NCBI GenBank assembly: GCA_964352855.1
Contig: CAYGTR010000006.1
Location: forward strand, 29,388 to 93,387
Source: Litorimonas sp964352855
GTDB lineage: Bacteria; Pseudomonadota; Alphaproteobacteria; Caulobacterales; Maricaulaceae
Length of the DNA: 64,000 nt
Direction: 5' to 3'
Within the stretch, counting starts at the first letter, position 1; each line of letters starts with the position of its first letter. The position numbers and the translations under genes were made by a program. Positions 36,356-45,994 of this stretch are shown piece by piece. Below the pieces are notes generated by a model. The model worked only from the letters and a program-made list of their open reading frames with translations, was not told the DNA's origin and searched no databases.

Positions 36356-37519
36356 ATGGCTAATTTTAAAGTAATCACGAAAGTGCTTTTGGGCGGAACA
36401 GCCTTAAGCGTTTTCACAGCCGGGAGTGCCTTTGCGCAAACTAAAACTCCCGCAGACACAACTGTGTCTAACACATTCAGGCTTGAATATCAGGTGGGTG
36501 GCAATGCTGCGCCGCCTATTGACTCTAGCAGTCCTGGCACCAACGGTGCTCCGGGAGCAACAACATTTAGAGTTGACCGTTTGGTTGACCTAACCGTTTC
36601 AACATCAACACCAAATGTTACGGTTAGTCCTGGCGATTCAAATGAAGAGCTTGCTTTTACTGTCACCAATGATGGTAACGATAGCCAAGGTTATTTGCTG
36701 ACAGCCTTTGCTGGAGCCAGTAATACCGCATCACCAACGGACTCAACACCTCCATTGACTTATATTATCGATAATTTGTCAGGTGCGCCGGCTGAAATCG
36801 GTGTTTTAGACGTTGGCGACGGCTCTCCGGTTACCTATAATCCTGCGAGCCCACCTGTATTGGCACCGGATCAAACATTATTCGTCTTTATCCGCAAAGA
36901 CTTTACCGTGAGTGAAACTGACGGAACCTTCGCGGCGTTTACGTTGGTGGCAGATACTGTTAATGCGGGCACAGCAACACAAACAACAGCTGATACTGAT
37001 GGTAACGACCCTGATGTAACAGAAAACGTTCTCGTTGACGGTGCGTCGACAACCTTTGAAGACGCTACAAATTCAGGTGTTGGGCGTGGTGATGAGTCAG
37101 CGACAGCACAATATGATGTTGCCTCTGCAACAATTACGGGCGCGAAAGCTGTCACTGTTTTCAACCAAGACGGTGGTGTCGGTGGCGTGAATTGTGAATT
37201 TCCCGGTACCGCTGCTGCTGGCGGATACTCTGTACCAGGCGCCTGTGTTGAATATGTTATTACCATGACAAATGCAGGTTCTGCTGCTGCAACAAATGTC
37301 AGCTTGAGCGATACTTTGCCTGATCAGGTAATTTTCAAAGGCGCTGAGTCCGGAGGAGCTTTTACAGGCACGCCTTCAATTACAGGGGCGTCTGTTAATG
37401 CTGATTGCGATGCAGGCGGATGTCCTATCGTTTTGGCAGGCGTAACGCTTCCCGGTAAAGCTAATCCGGGTGATCCTGATGTTGTCGGGACACTTACTAT
37501 TCGCGCGCTGATTAAGTAG
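36356..37519 (+). CDS. Secreted two-domain DUF11 protein
   Basis: The 387-residue product has a signal peptide ending AGSAFAQ. Two beta-sandwich domains follow: residues about 65-250 (DRLVDLTVSTSTPNVTVSPGDS; LAFTVTNDGNDSQGYLLTAF) and about 265-387, a classic DUF11 domain (CVEYVITMTNAGSAAATNVSLSDTLPDQ, positions about 293-320). It is Thr/Ser/Asp-rich and poor in Lys, typical of extracellular proteins, with paired Cys in the second domain. It shares its layout with the genes either side and probably forms part of a surface layer or appendage. AAGGA precedes the ATG. Confidence 0.8.
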   Translation: MANFKVITKVLLGGTALSVFTAGSAFAQTKTPADTTVSNTFRLEYQVGGNAAPPIDSSSPGTNGAPGATTFRVDRLVDLTVSTSTPNVTVSPGDSNEELAFTVTNDGNDSQGYLLTAFAGASNTASPTDSTPPLTYIIDNLSGAPAEIGVLDVGDGSPVTYNPASPPVLAPDQTLFVFIRKDFTVSETDGTFAAFTLVADTVNAGTATQTTADTDGNDPDVTENVLVDGASTTFEDATNSGVGRGDESATAQYDVASATITGAKAVTVFNQDGGVGGVNCEFPGTAAAGGYSVPGACVEYVITMTNAGSAAATNVSLSDTLPDQVIFKGAESGGAFTGTPSITGASVNADCDAGGCPIVLAGVTLPGKANPGDPDVVGTLTIRALIK

Positions 37520-37544
37520 GGCGCGAAACGATATACTTCCTTTA

Positions 37545-37600
37545 GCGGGAGAAGGCTTAATTTCTCCCGCAGAGGTAGTTTCAAAACGAAATACGTTTTG
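37545..37600 (+). promoter_or_regulatory. Two hairpins in the leader of the 1708-residue surface protein
   Basis: GCGGGAGAA (37545-37553) pairs with TTCTCCCGC (37562-37570), a 9-bp stem without a U-tract. CAAAACG (37582-37588) pairs with CGTTTTG (37594-37600) directly before the start region. No Shine-Dalgarno sequence is seen before the ATG at 37612, so translation may depend on this structure or on the upstream gene. Confidence 0.45.
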
Positions 37601-37611
37601 TTATCCGTATC

Positions 37612-40600
37612 ATGAAAAACACATTCAAACATAACTTAGGACTTGTTGCGCTGACTGCGTCGGCATGGGTTGGCGGTGCCGATATGGCTCTCGCACAGAC
37701 CCCTATAAGCAACGGCAATTTCGGTGCAGAAGTTGTGAATATTGCGACTATTGACTTTACGTCAGGGTCAATTGTGAGCTCCATAGATACAAATGCCGCG
37801 GTATTCACAATCAAACCACCGCAAACCCCCGCTCAAATCGAGTTTTTTCGTTATTCTCCGAACGCACCCAACCCGATTTATCGGAATTTTCATGGGTCAG
37901 ATTTTAGTCCATCCGGCGAACTGAACGGCCCGTTTGAGCCTGTCGGAGACGCAATAACAGCCGGTGGAAACATTTTAGATCTTTCCGGTGATGTTCCTCT
38001 TATTCCTGCGACGACTTATTTGTCAGGCGAACTCATGATCGTCCGTGTGGTGGATATGAGCCAAAATGCGAATAGTCAGGAAATTGATACGGTGGCCGTT
38101 ACGGTTGTATCAGGTTCCGGCGACATGATCGTTCTAAGACTATATGAAAGTAGTCCCGACTCCGGAGAATTTTGGGCCTATATGCCATCAACGGACGCTG
38201 CAACGGCAAATTATGATAAGATAATTACGGCAGGCGGCAATGAAAGCCTGCGTGCAACTTATGTAGATACATTTGACCAGACCGACGTTGTTATCGATAC
38301 AGCAATTGTTAACCCGCTCAACCGTGTCTTTTCTTCTGTGTCCGGCGATCTGATTGATGAAGCTGTTATCAAACTGATGAATGTTGACACAGGTGCTGAA
38401 GCGACGGTTTACGGCGTTGATGGCTTCTCCGCTTTTCCGCCAAGTGTGATTTCGGGCGATGATGTTCAAGACGAGTCCGGGTTGATCTATGAGGTTGATC
38501 AAGGTGAGTTTCGTTTTCCTGTCCTTGCACCAGGCCGCTACGTCGTTGAGGTTGAGCCGCCTGAAGGATATACATTTGCCTCTGTTCTGCCTGTTGATGA
38601 ATTGCAGAACATTAAAGGGTCTGGTTTTGTCTTAACGCCTGCGTCTTTCGGTCAAGAATTCGTTATTGAGGAAATGTCACCTTTGCGCTTTGATATTCCC
38701 CTTGATCCTGAAGCCGAAATGGTTCTCACAAAAACAGCAGATAGAACATTTGGCGATATTGGTGACTATATAAATTACACAGTGACGGTTCGTAATACGG
38801 GCACCGTCAGCGCCCCTGCGCGCATTTATGATACACTGCCTTTGGGTTTTCGATATGTGCCGGGCACAACACGTCTTGAACAAGATTTTACAACGGATCC
38901 AAGTGTGGCATCTGATGCAGCGCTTCTTGAATTTGACATGGGTGTTGTCGGTCCGGGTGAAACGACAACATTGAATTATGCGCTTCTTATTGGCCCGGGC
39001 GCGGCTCTGGGTGATGCTGTGAACGCGGCTGTCGTCGTTGATAGTGAAGGTCGGTCTCTGTCGAATATCGGCCGTGCGTCTATTACTTTGCGTGAAGATT
39101 TATTACGCAGTACTTCAACAATTGTTGGCAGGATGACAGAGCAGTCCTGTAATGGGAACGAAGAGTGGGCGCGAAATATTGATCGGGGTATCGGCGTCGA
39201 AGGCGTACGTCTTTATATGGAAACAGGCGCCTATACTGTTTCAGACTCAGATGGCCTTTTTCATTTTGAAGGTGTATCTGAAGGGACGCATGTTGTTCAG
39301 GTAGACGAAGAAACACTGCCGCAAGGCTTTGAGCTTATGCAGTGCGAGGAAAATACGCGTTATGCAGGGGCAATGAATTCGCAATTTGTCGATGTTCAAG
39401 GCGGTGGTATTTGGCGGGCGAATTTTTATTTGAAACAAACAAGTGCACGTGAAGACATTGTTGAAGAAGAGGTCTATAATGACCGGACTGATTATAAGCG
39501 CTTTGACACGGAATGGTTAGAAACACAGACATCTAATGTTGAGTGGGTTTACCCTGAAACAACACGCACGCCGTCTTCACCGTCCGTGCATATTGGCATC
39601 AAACACGGCGCGGGTCAGTCTGTCGAATTAACAATCAATGATCGTCCTGTTTTTGCCGGGAATTTTTCCGGACGTGAAAGCAATTTCGCGCAAACGGTTT
39701 ACCTCTCACGCTGGCGGTCCGTTGACTTGCTTGACGGCCGTAATGTTGTTGTTGCGACCATAAGGGATAAAGACGGTTCCGTTGCAGAGACTTTGCGACG
39801 TGAAGTCAATTTTGTGAAAACAATTGCACGCGCTATTCCGATGCCCGATCAGTCTATTTTAGTTGCTGATGGTCGGACTGTTCCGATTGTGGCTATTCGT
39901 ATGGAAGACCAAGCGGGTAGAGCTGTGCATGCAGGACGCATTACATCTATTGAGGTCGAGCCGCCTTATAAATTATTTGATGAAAACGATATGAATGATC
40001 TGCGTGAGCAAACGCAGGATTTGATAACACCTCTCTCAGCCAAGCGCGATTTTGCAATCGGGAATGATGGTGTCGTCGAAGTTAAACTCGAGCCAACGCT
40101 ACGCACGGGCAAGGTGACCGTTATCGCCACATTGGATAATGGCCGCAAAATTCCTGTCTATATGTATCTCACACCTGAAAAACGGGACTGGATTCTTGTG
40201 GGTTTAGCCGAAGGTTCCGTGGGTCGTTACAGGCTGGAAGGTAATAGTGTTGCGATTGATACGAATGGCGGCGGCAGTGGAGCCCGAGACGTTATCACAG
40301 ACGGTCGCGTTGCTTTTTTTGCTAAAGGTTTGATCAAAGGTAACTGGTTGATGAGTTTAGCGGTTGATACGGATAAGCACCGTACCGGTCGTGATGGTGG
40401 CTTTAATTCAGAGATCGACCCTAACGCTTATTACACGCTCTATGGTGATAGAAGCTATCAAGAGTTTGAAGGCGTATCGCGCTATCCTGTTTTTGTGAAA
40501 TTAGAAAAATCGCAGGCCTACGCAATGTTCGGCGATTATAGCACAAATATTTCTGAGGGCCGTTTGACTAGCTATAACCGCCAACTTTCGGGTTTAAAGG

Positions 40601-42738
40601 CTGAATATATCGGTGATGATTTCCAAGTTCTAGGTTTCGCCGCTGAAACCAATCAAGGGTTTGCGCAGGATGAAATCGCGGCGGATGGGACATCCGGGAC
40701 CTATCAGCTCTCAAATGAACGTCTTTTGGCGCAATCCGAAGAGATTGTGATTGAAACACGCGACCGTTTCCGCCCGGATGTCATTTTAGAACGCAAAGTG
40801 ATGGTGCGCTATCTCGATTACAAATTAGATTATTTGACGGGTCAGCTTATTTTCCGCTTGCCGGTTGATGCGACAGATCAAAATTTCAATCCGAATGTCA
40901 TTGTCGCTGAATATGAAACATCTGAAGACGCAGAACGCAATATCACGGCAGGTGGCCGAGTTCAGGCCGAATTCCTTGATGATAAATTACGTATTGGGTC
41001 TACCTTTGTTCATGAAGAAGGTTCTGCACAAGCGGCCGGCTCAGAAAGCAATCAGATTGGTATCGATATTTTAGCGCAAGTTTCTGACAAGACACAGATA
41101 CGGGCTGAATATGCGATTACAGAAAATAAAAATAATGAGTTTGAGAATACAGCGGATGCAACTTTATTAGAAGTCATTCATACGTCTGAAAACCTAACGG
41201 GCGAAGCTTTTTTCCGAGAAGAAGAAGCTGGCTTTGGGTTGGGACAGACTGGGTCAAATACGAATGCCGTGCGCCGTTATGGGGTAAAAAGCAATATTCG
41301 CGTATCTGAATTCGAAGATGAAGAAACGGGTCGCCGCGGTTCCCGATTTGTTGAGGCACAAGCCTTTCACGAGAAAAATCTAAATACGGGTGATACGCGC
41401 AATACGGCGGAAATTTTGGCCACACATGAAGGTGTTCGTACGCGTCTTTCGACAGGTTTACGTGTATCTGAAGATCAATTCGAAACCCGGGAAGACCGTC
41501 AATCGGTCTTAGCTATAGCGAAAGCCTCTATTGAATTACCCAAACATGGAGCAACCTTCCAAATCAGTCATGAACAACCTCTGTCAGGGAATGACGAAGT
41601 CTCCGCGTTCCCCATGCGCACAGTCTTTGGCGTTGATAAGACACTTGGTAATCGGGCGACCGCGTCCATTCGACATGAGCTTTTGGACGGTAATGCCGCG
41701 CGCTCACATAATACTGTTGTCGGCGTGAATGCCTCGCTTTGGCAGGGCGGTACAATCGCCGCCAATTCTGATCTTTTAACGCAAGACTCCGGACGACGTC
41801 TTGGTGCTTCTATTGGTTTAGATCAAAATGTTCAGCTGAGTGAAAAATGGTCCATGAGTGCAGGTGTCCGTGAGCGCCGCATCTTGGAGGCGGATGCTGA
41901 GTTTGTAGAAGTCGCGCCTGATGCAGCTGTCTCGCCGATTGAAGTCAACGAAGATTTCCGTTCGGCTTATCTTGGGGCGGCTTATCGCGATGACGTGATG
42001 AGCGGATCTGCCCGTTTAGAAGGTCGCCAGAGCAGCGCAGGGGATAGCTATATTGGCTCTGCCGCTGTGGCTCGGGAGTTATCAGAAGAACTGTCACTGG
42101 CCGGAGCTTTGCGAACTGTTTTCAACGAAACGGATGAGGCCCCAAATGCGACATCCAGACAAGCCGATTTACGCCTAGGGGCCGCCTGGCGTCCACGCGA
42201 CGAAGACATGATTGTCTTCAACAGATTTGACTTTGGACACTCAAAAGATGTTACAGGCCAAACAACAACAAAAATCGTCAATAATGTGGCTGTGAACACG
42301 CAGATAAGTGATCGTTGGCAATTAACAGGGAATTGGGGGGCCAAGCATGTGCGTTCCGATGTTGCCGGTCAGACGCTCAAAAATAACACGCATTTGCTGG
42401 GCGCAGAGACACGTTATGATTTGACCCCAAATCTGGATTTGGGTTTCAGAGCCCAAATGATGACGTCAAGCGGTGCAGACTCTACGTCTTATAGCTATGG
42501 GCCATCCGTAGGTTTAAATCCGGCTAAGAATGTTTGGTTGAGCGCGGGTTATAACGTCCAAGGCTTTAAAGATGATGATTTTGAGGCAGCTGAATATTCG
42601 CGTAGAGGATTTTACTTACAAATGCGCGTGAAGTTTGATCAAAATACAGCGCGGGATTTGTTGCGTCGTATTTCTCCGGCCAATGATGTCGTGGGCTCCA
42701 ATATCGCCCCAAGCCAGGCCGCACTCTCTAACCCGTAG
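37612..42738 (+). CDS. Giant DUF11/SdrD-B-type surface protein with C-terminal barrel-like region
   Basis: The 1708-residue product has a signal peptide ending MALAQ. Residues 30-360 are beta-rich with a prealbumin-like segment (GRYVVEVEPPEGYTF). Residues about 365-490 are a DUF11 domain (LTKTADRTFGDIGDYINYTV). Residues about 500-615 are an SdrD-B-like fold with a Cys pair (GVEGVRLYMETGAYTVSDSDG). Residues 640-855 are further sandwich domains. From about 870 to the end the sequence alternates polar and apolar residues (FFAKGLIKGNWLMSLAVDTDK; YTLYGDRSYQEFEGVSRYPVF), the style of a large outer-membrane barrel. The last residues are not the usual Phe. It may anchor in the outer membrane and display the N-terminal domains. 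Its partner is probably the DUF11 gene 92 bases upstream. Confidence 0.8.
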   Translation: MKNTFKHNLGLVALTASAWVGGADMALAQTPISNGNFGAEVVNIATIDFTSGSIVSSIDTNAAVFTIKPPQTPAQIEFFRYSPNAPNPIYRNFHGSDFSPSGELNGPFEPVGDAITAGGNILDLSGDVPLIPATTYLSGELMIVRVVDMSQNANSQEIDTVAVTVVSGSGDMIVLRLYESSPDSGEFWAYMPSTDAATANYDKIITAGGNESLRATYVDTFDQTDVVIDTAIVNPLNRVFSSVSGDLIDEAVIKLMNVDTGAEATVYGVDGFSAFPPSVISGDDVQDESGLIYEVDQGEFRFPVLAPGRYVVEVEPPEGYTFASVLPVDELQNIKGSGFVLTPASFGQEFVIEEMSPLRFDIPLDPEAEMVLTKTADRTFGDIGDYINYTVTVRNTGTVSAPARIYDTLPLGFRYVPGTTRLEQDFTTDPSVASDAALLEFDMGVVGPGETTTLNYALLIGPGAALGDAVNAAVVVDSEGRSLSNIGRASITLREDLLRSTSTIVGRMTEQSCNGNEEWARNIDRGIGVEGVRLYMETGAYTVSDSDGLFHFEGVSEGTHVVQVDEETLPQGFELMQCEENTRYAGAMNSQFVDVQGGGIWRANFYLKQTSAREDIVEEEVYNDRTDYKRFDTEWLETQTSNVEWVYPETTRTPSSPSVHIGIKHGAGQSVELTINDRPVFAGNFSGRESNFAQTVYLSRWRSVDLLDGRNVVVATIRDKDGSVAETLRREVNFVKTIARAIPMPDQSILVADGRTVPIVAIRMEDQAGRAVHAGRITSIEVEPPYKLFDENDMNDLREQTQDLITPLSAKRDFAIGNDGVVEVKLEPTLRTGKVTVIATLDNGRKIPVYMYLTPEKRDWILVGLAEGSVGRYRLEGNSVAIDTNGGGSGARDVITDGRVAFFAKGLIKGNWLMSLAVDTDKHRTGRDGGFNSEIDPNAYYTLYGDRSYQEFEGVSRYPVFVKLEKSQAYAMFGDYSTNISEGRLTSYNRQLSGLKAEYIGDDFQVLGFAAETNQGFAQDEIAADGTSGTYQLSNERLLAQSEEIVIETRDRFRPDVILERKVMVRYLDYKLDYLTGQLIFRLPVDATDQNFNPNVIVAEYETSEDAERNITAGGRVQAEFLDDKLRIGSTFVHEEGSAQAAGSESNQIGIDILAQVSDKTQIRAEYAITENKNNEFENTADATLLEVIHTSENLTGEAFFREEEAGFGLGQTGSNTNAVRRYGVKSNIRVSEFEDEETGRRGSRFVEAQAFHEKNLNTGDTRNTAEILATHEGVRTRLSTGLRVSEDQFETREDRQSVLAIAKASIELPKHGATFQISHEQPLSGNDEVSAFPMRTVFGVDKTLGNRATASIRHELLDGNAARSHNTVVGVNASLWQGGTIAANSDLLTQDSGRRLGASIGLDQNVQLSEKWSMSAGVRERRILEADAEFVEVAPDAAVSPIEVNEDFRSAYLGAAYRDDVMSGSARLEGRQSSAGDSYIGSAAVARELSEELSLAGALRTVFNETDEAPNATSRQADLRLGAAWRPRDEDMIVFNRFDFGHSKDVTGQTTTKIVNNVAVNTQISDRWQLTGNWGAKHVRSDVAGQTLKNNTHLLGAETRYDLTPNLDLGFRAQMMTSSGADSTSYSYGPSVGLNPAKNVWLSAGYNVQGFKDDDFEAAEYSRRGFYLQMRVKFDQNTARDLLRRISPANDVVGSNIAPSQAALSNP

Positions 42739-42760
42739 CTCAAGCTTGGGTTTTGTTTCT
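42730..42760 (+). terminator. Terminator overlapping the stop of the giant surface protein
   Basis: AACCC/GGGTT and the inner TAGCT/AGCTT form one stem that contains the TAG stop codon, followed by TTGTTTCTT. Confidence 0.6.
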
Positions 42761-42877
42761 TAGTCAATGAATGGATTTAGGGATGCTCAGGCGTAGAAAC
42801 GATCATCTAACTTATAAACTTTGAATTATTTGCCGAGCGCCTATTTGTGTATCTGATATCAGTTTAAGCCAGATAAA

Positions 42878-45628
42878 TTAAGCGATGTCTTGCAGCAGCA
42901 ATATAGGTTGACCATCAGCCTCTTGTCTTTGCTGACGCAAAAATTCGATAGCATCCGTCATTTCTCGGCTTAGCACGGGTTTCGTCAAAAAGATATCCAT
43001 CCCGGCGGCCATGCAGGCAGCATTATTTTCCGCAGACGAGTCCGCCGTGAGCGCAATAATCGGAACATTTGCCCATAGTTTTCCACTTTTGCGAATTTTT
43101 CGCGTCGTTTCTACGCCGTCCATATCCGGCATACGAATATCCATAATAACAAAATCGAATCTATGTTTTTGTAAAACAGCAAGTGCTTCTGCCCCGCTAT
43201 TGACGGACAAACATTTGATGCCTTCTGCTTCCAATAGGAGCTCTATCACGTCCTGATTTGAAGGTGTATCCTCAACAATAAGGACAGTCAGGCCTTCAAA
43301 GCTTGTTGTGGCATCTATTTTATCCTGAAGAAGGTTTTCGTCCTGACGGGTTTGGCCGTTCGCGGTGTTATCAATCACGCGTTCGATCATTTCAAAAACA
43401 TCATCATCTTCAATTTGAGGTGTTTGTGGTGCCGGGGGGGGAGTTTTAAGACTCTCATTTTCCGGTATGGAAATAATCGTTTTGAGAGGATCTAGGCTTT
43501 CGTTCCTGCCTTGGACTTCAACATGTCTAGGAGCCTCCGCGAGCGGAGCTTCGAAGGTGAGCGTAAACTCAGACCCACGACCTTCACGACTGTTACAAGT
43601 GACGTCGCCATTCATCATGCGGGCAATTGAACGGGCGATGGCTAAGCGTAAGCCTGATCCACCATATTTTCGGGTCATGGAGCTGTCTGCTTGTAAAAAT
43701 GGTTTAAATAATTTGGCTTGGACGTCCTCACTTATACCCTGCCCGGTGTCCGCCACAATAATGTTGACATCCGCTTTATGCGTGCTCTCATTTAAACTCA
43801 CTGTGACATGCATATGAACACGTCCGTTTTCTGTAAACTTAATCGCATTTGATAAAAGCGTTTCAATGGATTGGGCCGTACATTTAGGATCAATATCAAG
43901 ATACTCAGGACACTCATCAGAAATATGCGATGTGAATATAAGGCCTTTCGTGAGGGCTTTGGGTTCCCATTTTTCTGTGAGAGTGCCTGTAAGATTTTTG
44001 AGAGATGTAGGTTCCGGTGCGAGTTCGAGCTTGTCTCCGTCAATTCGAGACATATCAATGATACTTTCAATCATTGAGAAAAGCTGATTACCAGAAGATA
44101 GGATGATATTTCCGCGTTGTCTGACTTCAGCCGTCGGTCCTTGAGAGACTAAGACATCGGCGATCCCGATGATGCCGTTAAGAGGTGTTCTTAATTCGTG
44201 GCTGACCATACCGAGGAATTCAGTTTTCATGCGGTCTGCGCTTTCCGCTTCTTCTGTTTTGATGGCGAGTTGCTTGGCAAGTCTATGACGATGTCGTGCA
44301 AATAGTAGTGCTGCCAGACCCGATATTCCGATGAGGGCGATGAGGGCCAGAAGTAGCTTATTGATATTTTGCTGTTGTTCCAACCGTGTTTGAATAAGCG
44401 CCTGCTCGCGTTGAAGCGCGGCTTCCCGTTCGGCTTGGCGCTCACTTGAATTACCAAGAGCCGCCAACATTTCAGCCGTTTTACTTGTATTTTCCTGAAG
44501 GAACGTACGAACGCGATTGTCATAGCGTTCATTCATCAATTTCAGAGCGTCATCGACCCGCCCTTCTTTGAGGGCGATGACTGTTTCTGCATAGGGGATT
44601 GAGAATCTACCCTGAGACTCTGTTGGTAAAGAGGCAAGTATAGTTTTCGCTTTATCAGTGTCACCCAACCCGGCATGGGCTGTTGCTAAAGTAATCTTAG
44701 TGATTTGTTGAAGGCTATCAATCTTAGACTCTGTCAAAGATTCATGGGCTGCAGAAATAGCTTTTTCGTACTCGCCAATATCAACGTAAACACGTGCTAT
44801 GTGCATATTTGTGAGACCTGGTGTTGTAGAGCCATGCTTATCTTCGAGACGTTTCAACGTCTCTGCTAATACCAAGCGGGATTCATTATCCCGCCAAGCA
44901 GTCAAAGAATACATCAGGTTGTTAATTAATTCGATGCCATCGACAGTTTGCCCAGCCTCAACTTTAAGGTCGATGAGGCGCTGTGTATTAATAAGAGCTA
45001 GCTCTTTATTGAGTTTTAAGTTTTGGAGATATGCAATGAGTTCAGTTGCGCTAATACGTGCATTTATGGCTTCATCTGAAAGTTGGTTTGGGATTAACTC
45101 TAAGGCTTCTTGTGCCGTTTTCAGAGCTAAGTCGCTCTTTGTTGAGACTGAATGAACAACAGATAAGAGTCTTTTAGTATGAAAACTTACAAACCAATTT
45201 TTATGTTTTGAAGCTTCAATTAAATAGTTCTTCTTCGCCTCATAGTTACTTCCTGTTTTTCTGAAGTCATTGAGCTTTGAAAAACCAGTATAAATATTTA
45301 GAATATCGACGCCGTCCTGACTATTTTTTTCTTTTAGCAAGTTTTCAAAATGCGATAAGGCCTCAAAGAAACGCTCTTCATCGCTTTGAGATAAAACATC
45401 AACAACTTGATTTATGGCTTCAGATATAGTTCTAGGGGAAATCAGATTCTGGTTATTATTATTTTCAACCAATGATTGCCCTTCGATTTGTTTAGCGATA
45501 TCTATTGCGGAAGGAATATTTTCCAAAGCATCAGATTGAGCCAATGCTGATCCAAAAGAAGCCAACATTGCAGCGCTGTAAGAAACGCTCGCAATTAAAG
45601 CTCTTGTTGATTTTCGGCTAAATGCCAT
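42878..45628 (-). CDS. Hybrid histidine kinase with exported TPR sensor domain
   Basis: The 916-residue product starts with a signal peptide ending GSALA (cleavage about residue 30). Residues 50-390 are helical repeats of TPR type (for example MHIARVYVDIGEYEKAISAAHES), then a Glu/Arg/Gln coiled coil, one membrane helix (about 424-443), HisKA with SHELRTPLNG (His about 477), a HATPase domain, and a C-terminal receiver with IMDIRMPDMDG (Asp about 830). The topology puts the TPR domain in the periplasm. TPR folds commonly bind peptides, and the double-glycine peptide gene and its exporter lie directly upstream, so this is a candidate peptide receptor. GAGG precedes the ATG. A terminator separates it from the peptide gene, so it has its own promoter. 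Confidence 0.9.
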   Translation of the reverse strand: MAFSRKSTRALIASVSYSAAMLASFGSALAQSDALENIPSAIDIAKQIEGQSLVENNNNQNLISPRTISEAINQVVDVLSQSDEERFFEALSHFENLLKEKNSQDGVDILNIYTGFSKLNDFRKTGSNYEAKKNYLIEASKHKNWFVSFHTKRLLSVVHSVSTKSDLALKTAQEALELIPNQLSDEAINARISATELIAYLQNLKLNKELALINTQRLIDLKVEAGQTVDGIELINNLMYSLTAWRDNESRLVLAETLKRLEDKHGSTTPGLTNMHIARVYVDIGEYEKAISAAHESLTESKIDSLQQITKITLATAHAGLGDTDKAKTILASLPTESQGRFSIPYAETVIALKEGRVDDALKLMNERYDNRVRTFLQENTSKTAEMLAALGNSSERQAEREAALQREQALIQTRLEQQQNINKLLLALIALIGISGLAALLFARHRHRLAKQLAIKTEEAESADRMKTEFLGMVSHELRTPLNGIIGIADVLVSQGPTAEVRQRGNIILSSGNQLFSMIESIIDMSRIDGDKLELAPEPTSLKNLTGTLTEKWEPKALTKGLIFTSHISDECPEYLDIDPKCTAQSIETLLSNAIKFTENGRVHMHVTVSLNESTHKADVNIIVADTGQGISEDVQAKLFKPFLQADSSMTRKYGGSGLRLAIARSIARMMNGDVTCNSREGRGSEFTLTFEAPLAEAPRHVEVQGRNESLDPLKTIISIPENESLKTPPPAPQTPQIEDDDVFEMIERVIDNTANGQTRQDENLLQDKIDATTSFEGLTVLIVEDTPSNQDVIELLLEAEGIKCLSVNSGAEALAVLQKHRFDFVIMDIRMPDMDGVETTRKIRKSGKLWANVPIIALTADSSAENNAACMAAGMDIFLTKPVLSREMTDAIEFLRQQRQEADGQPILLLQDIA

Positions 45629-45703
45629 GTTTGCCTCATAAAATTTGAGGCCAGTCTATAAAAAAAAGATTAAAAATCAGTGGCTAAATAAATATCAATA
45701 CAT

Positions 45704-45728
45704 AAAAAAACCCGCCTAACGGCGGGTT
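45704..45728 (-). terminator. Strong terminator after the double-glycine peptide gene
   Basis: On the minus strand ACCCGCC-GTTA-GGCGGGT is followed by seven T. It lies 27 bases after the peptide stop codon, which supports a short discrete transcript. Confidence 0.93.
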
Positions 45729-45754
45729 CAAAGTTCCCACACCTTTTTTAGAAA

Positions 45755-45823
45755 TTAGTAGTCGATGAGGATTGGAATGCCACCCGTTACGACTTCGATT
45801 TCTTCAAGAGTTAGCTCACGCAT
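45755..45823 (-). CDS. Double-glycine peptide precursor with heptapeptide cargo
   Basis: This 22-codon frame reads MRELTLEEIEVVTGG then IPILIDY, then TAA. The first 15 residues form a textbook double-glycine leader: charged start, amphipathic L-x-x-E-E-I helix, hydrophobic residues at the -4 and -7 type positions, and GG at the cleavage site. Cleavage would release only seven residues. GAGAAG lies upstream of the ATG and a strong terminator follows. The C39-peptidase ABC exporter gene ends 230 bases upstream on the same strand and the TPR kinase follows. A mature part this short is unlike bacteriocins and closer in size and Ile-richness to peptide pheromones. The role is inferred. Confidence 0.82.
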   Translation of the reverse strand: MRELTLEEIEVVTGGIPILIDY

Positions 45824-45933
45824 AGTACTTCTCTTTGTAAAAAGGTTACGGACATCACAATTAATGTCCACTTTTAAAACAACAGAAACCATGATGTTTA
45901 GCAAGGAGAAAATGACCTATTTTGCGACAATTC

Positions 45934-45941
45934 ATGGTTAA
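45934..45941 (-). promoter_or_regulatory. TTAACCAT box upstream of the peptide gene
   Basis: The minus strand reads GTTAACCATG about 111-118 bases before the peptide start codon. It is the same 8-mer found twice before the DUF11 gene at 36356 and fits the CtrA half-site form. Confidence 0.3.
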
Positions 45942-45994
45942 CTTCGGGTAAACGTTGAATTATTCGTGTTTAAATAGATTACAGGTTGAAATAT

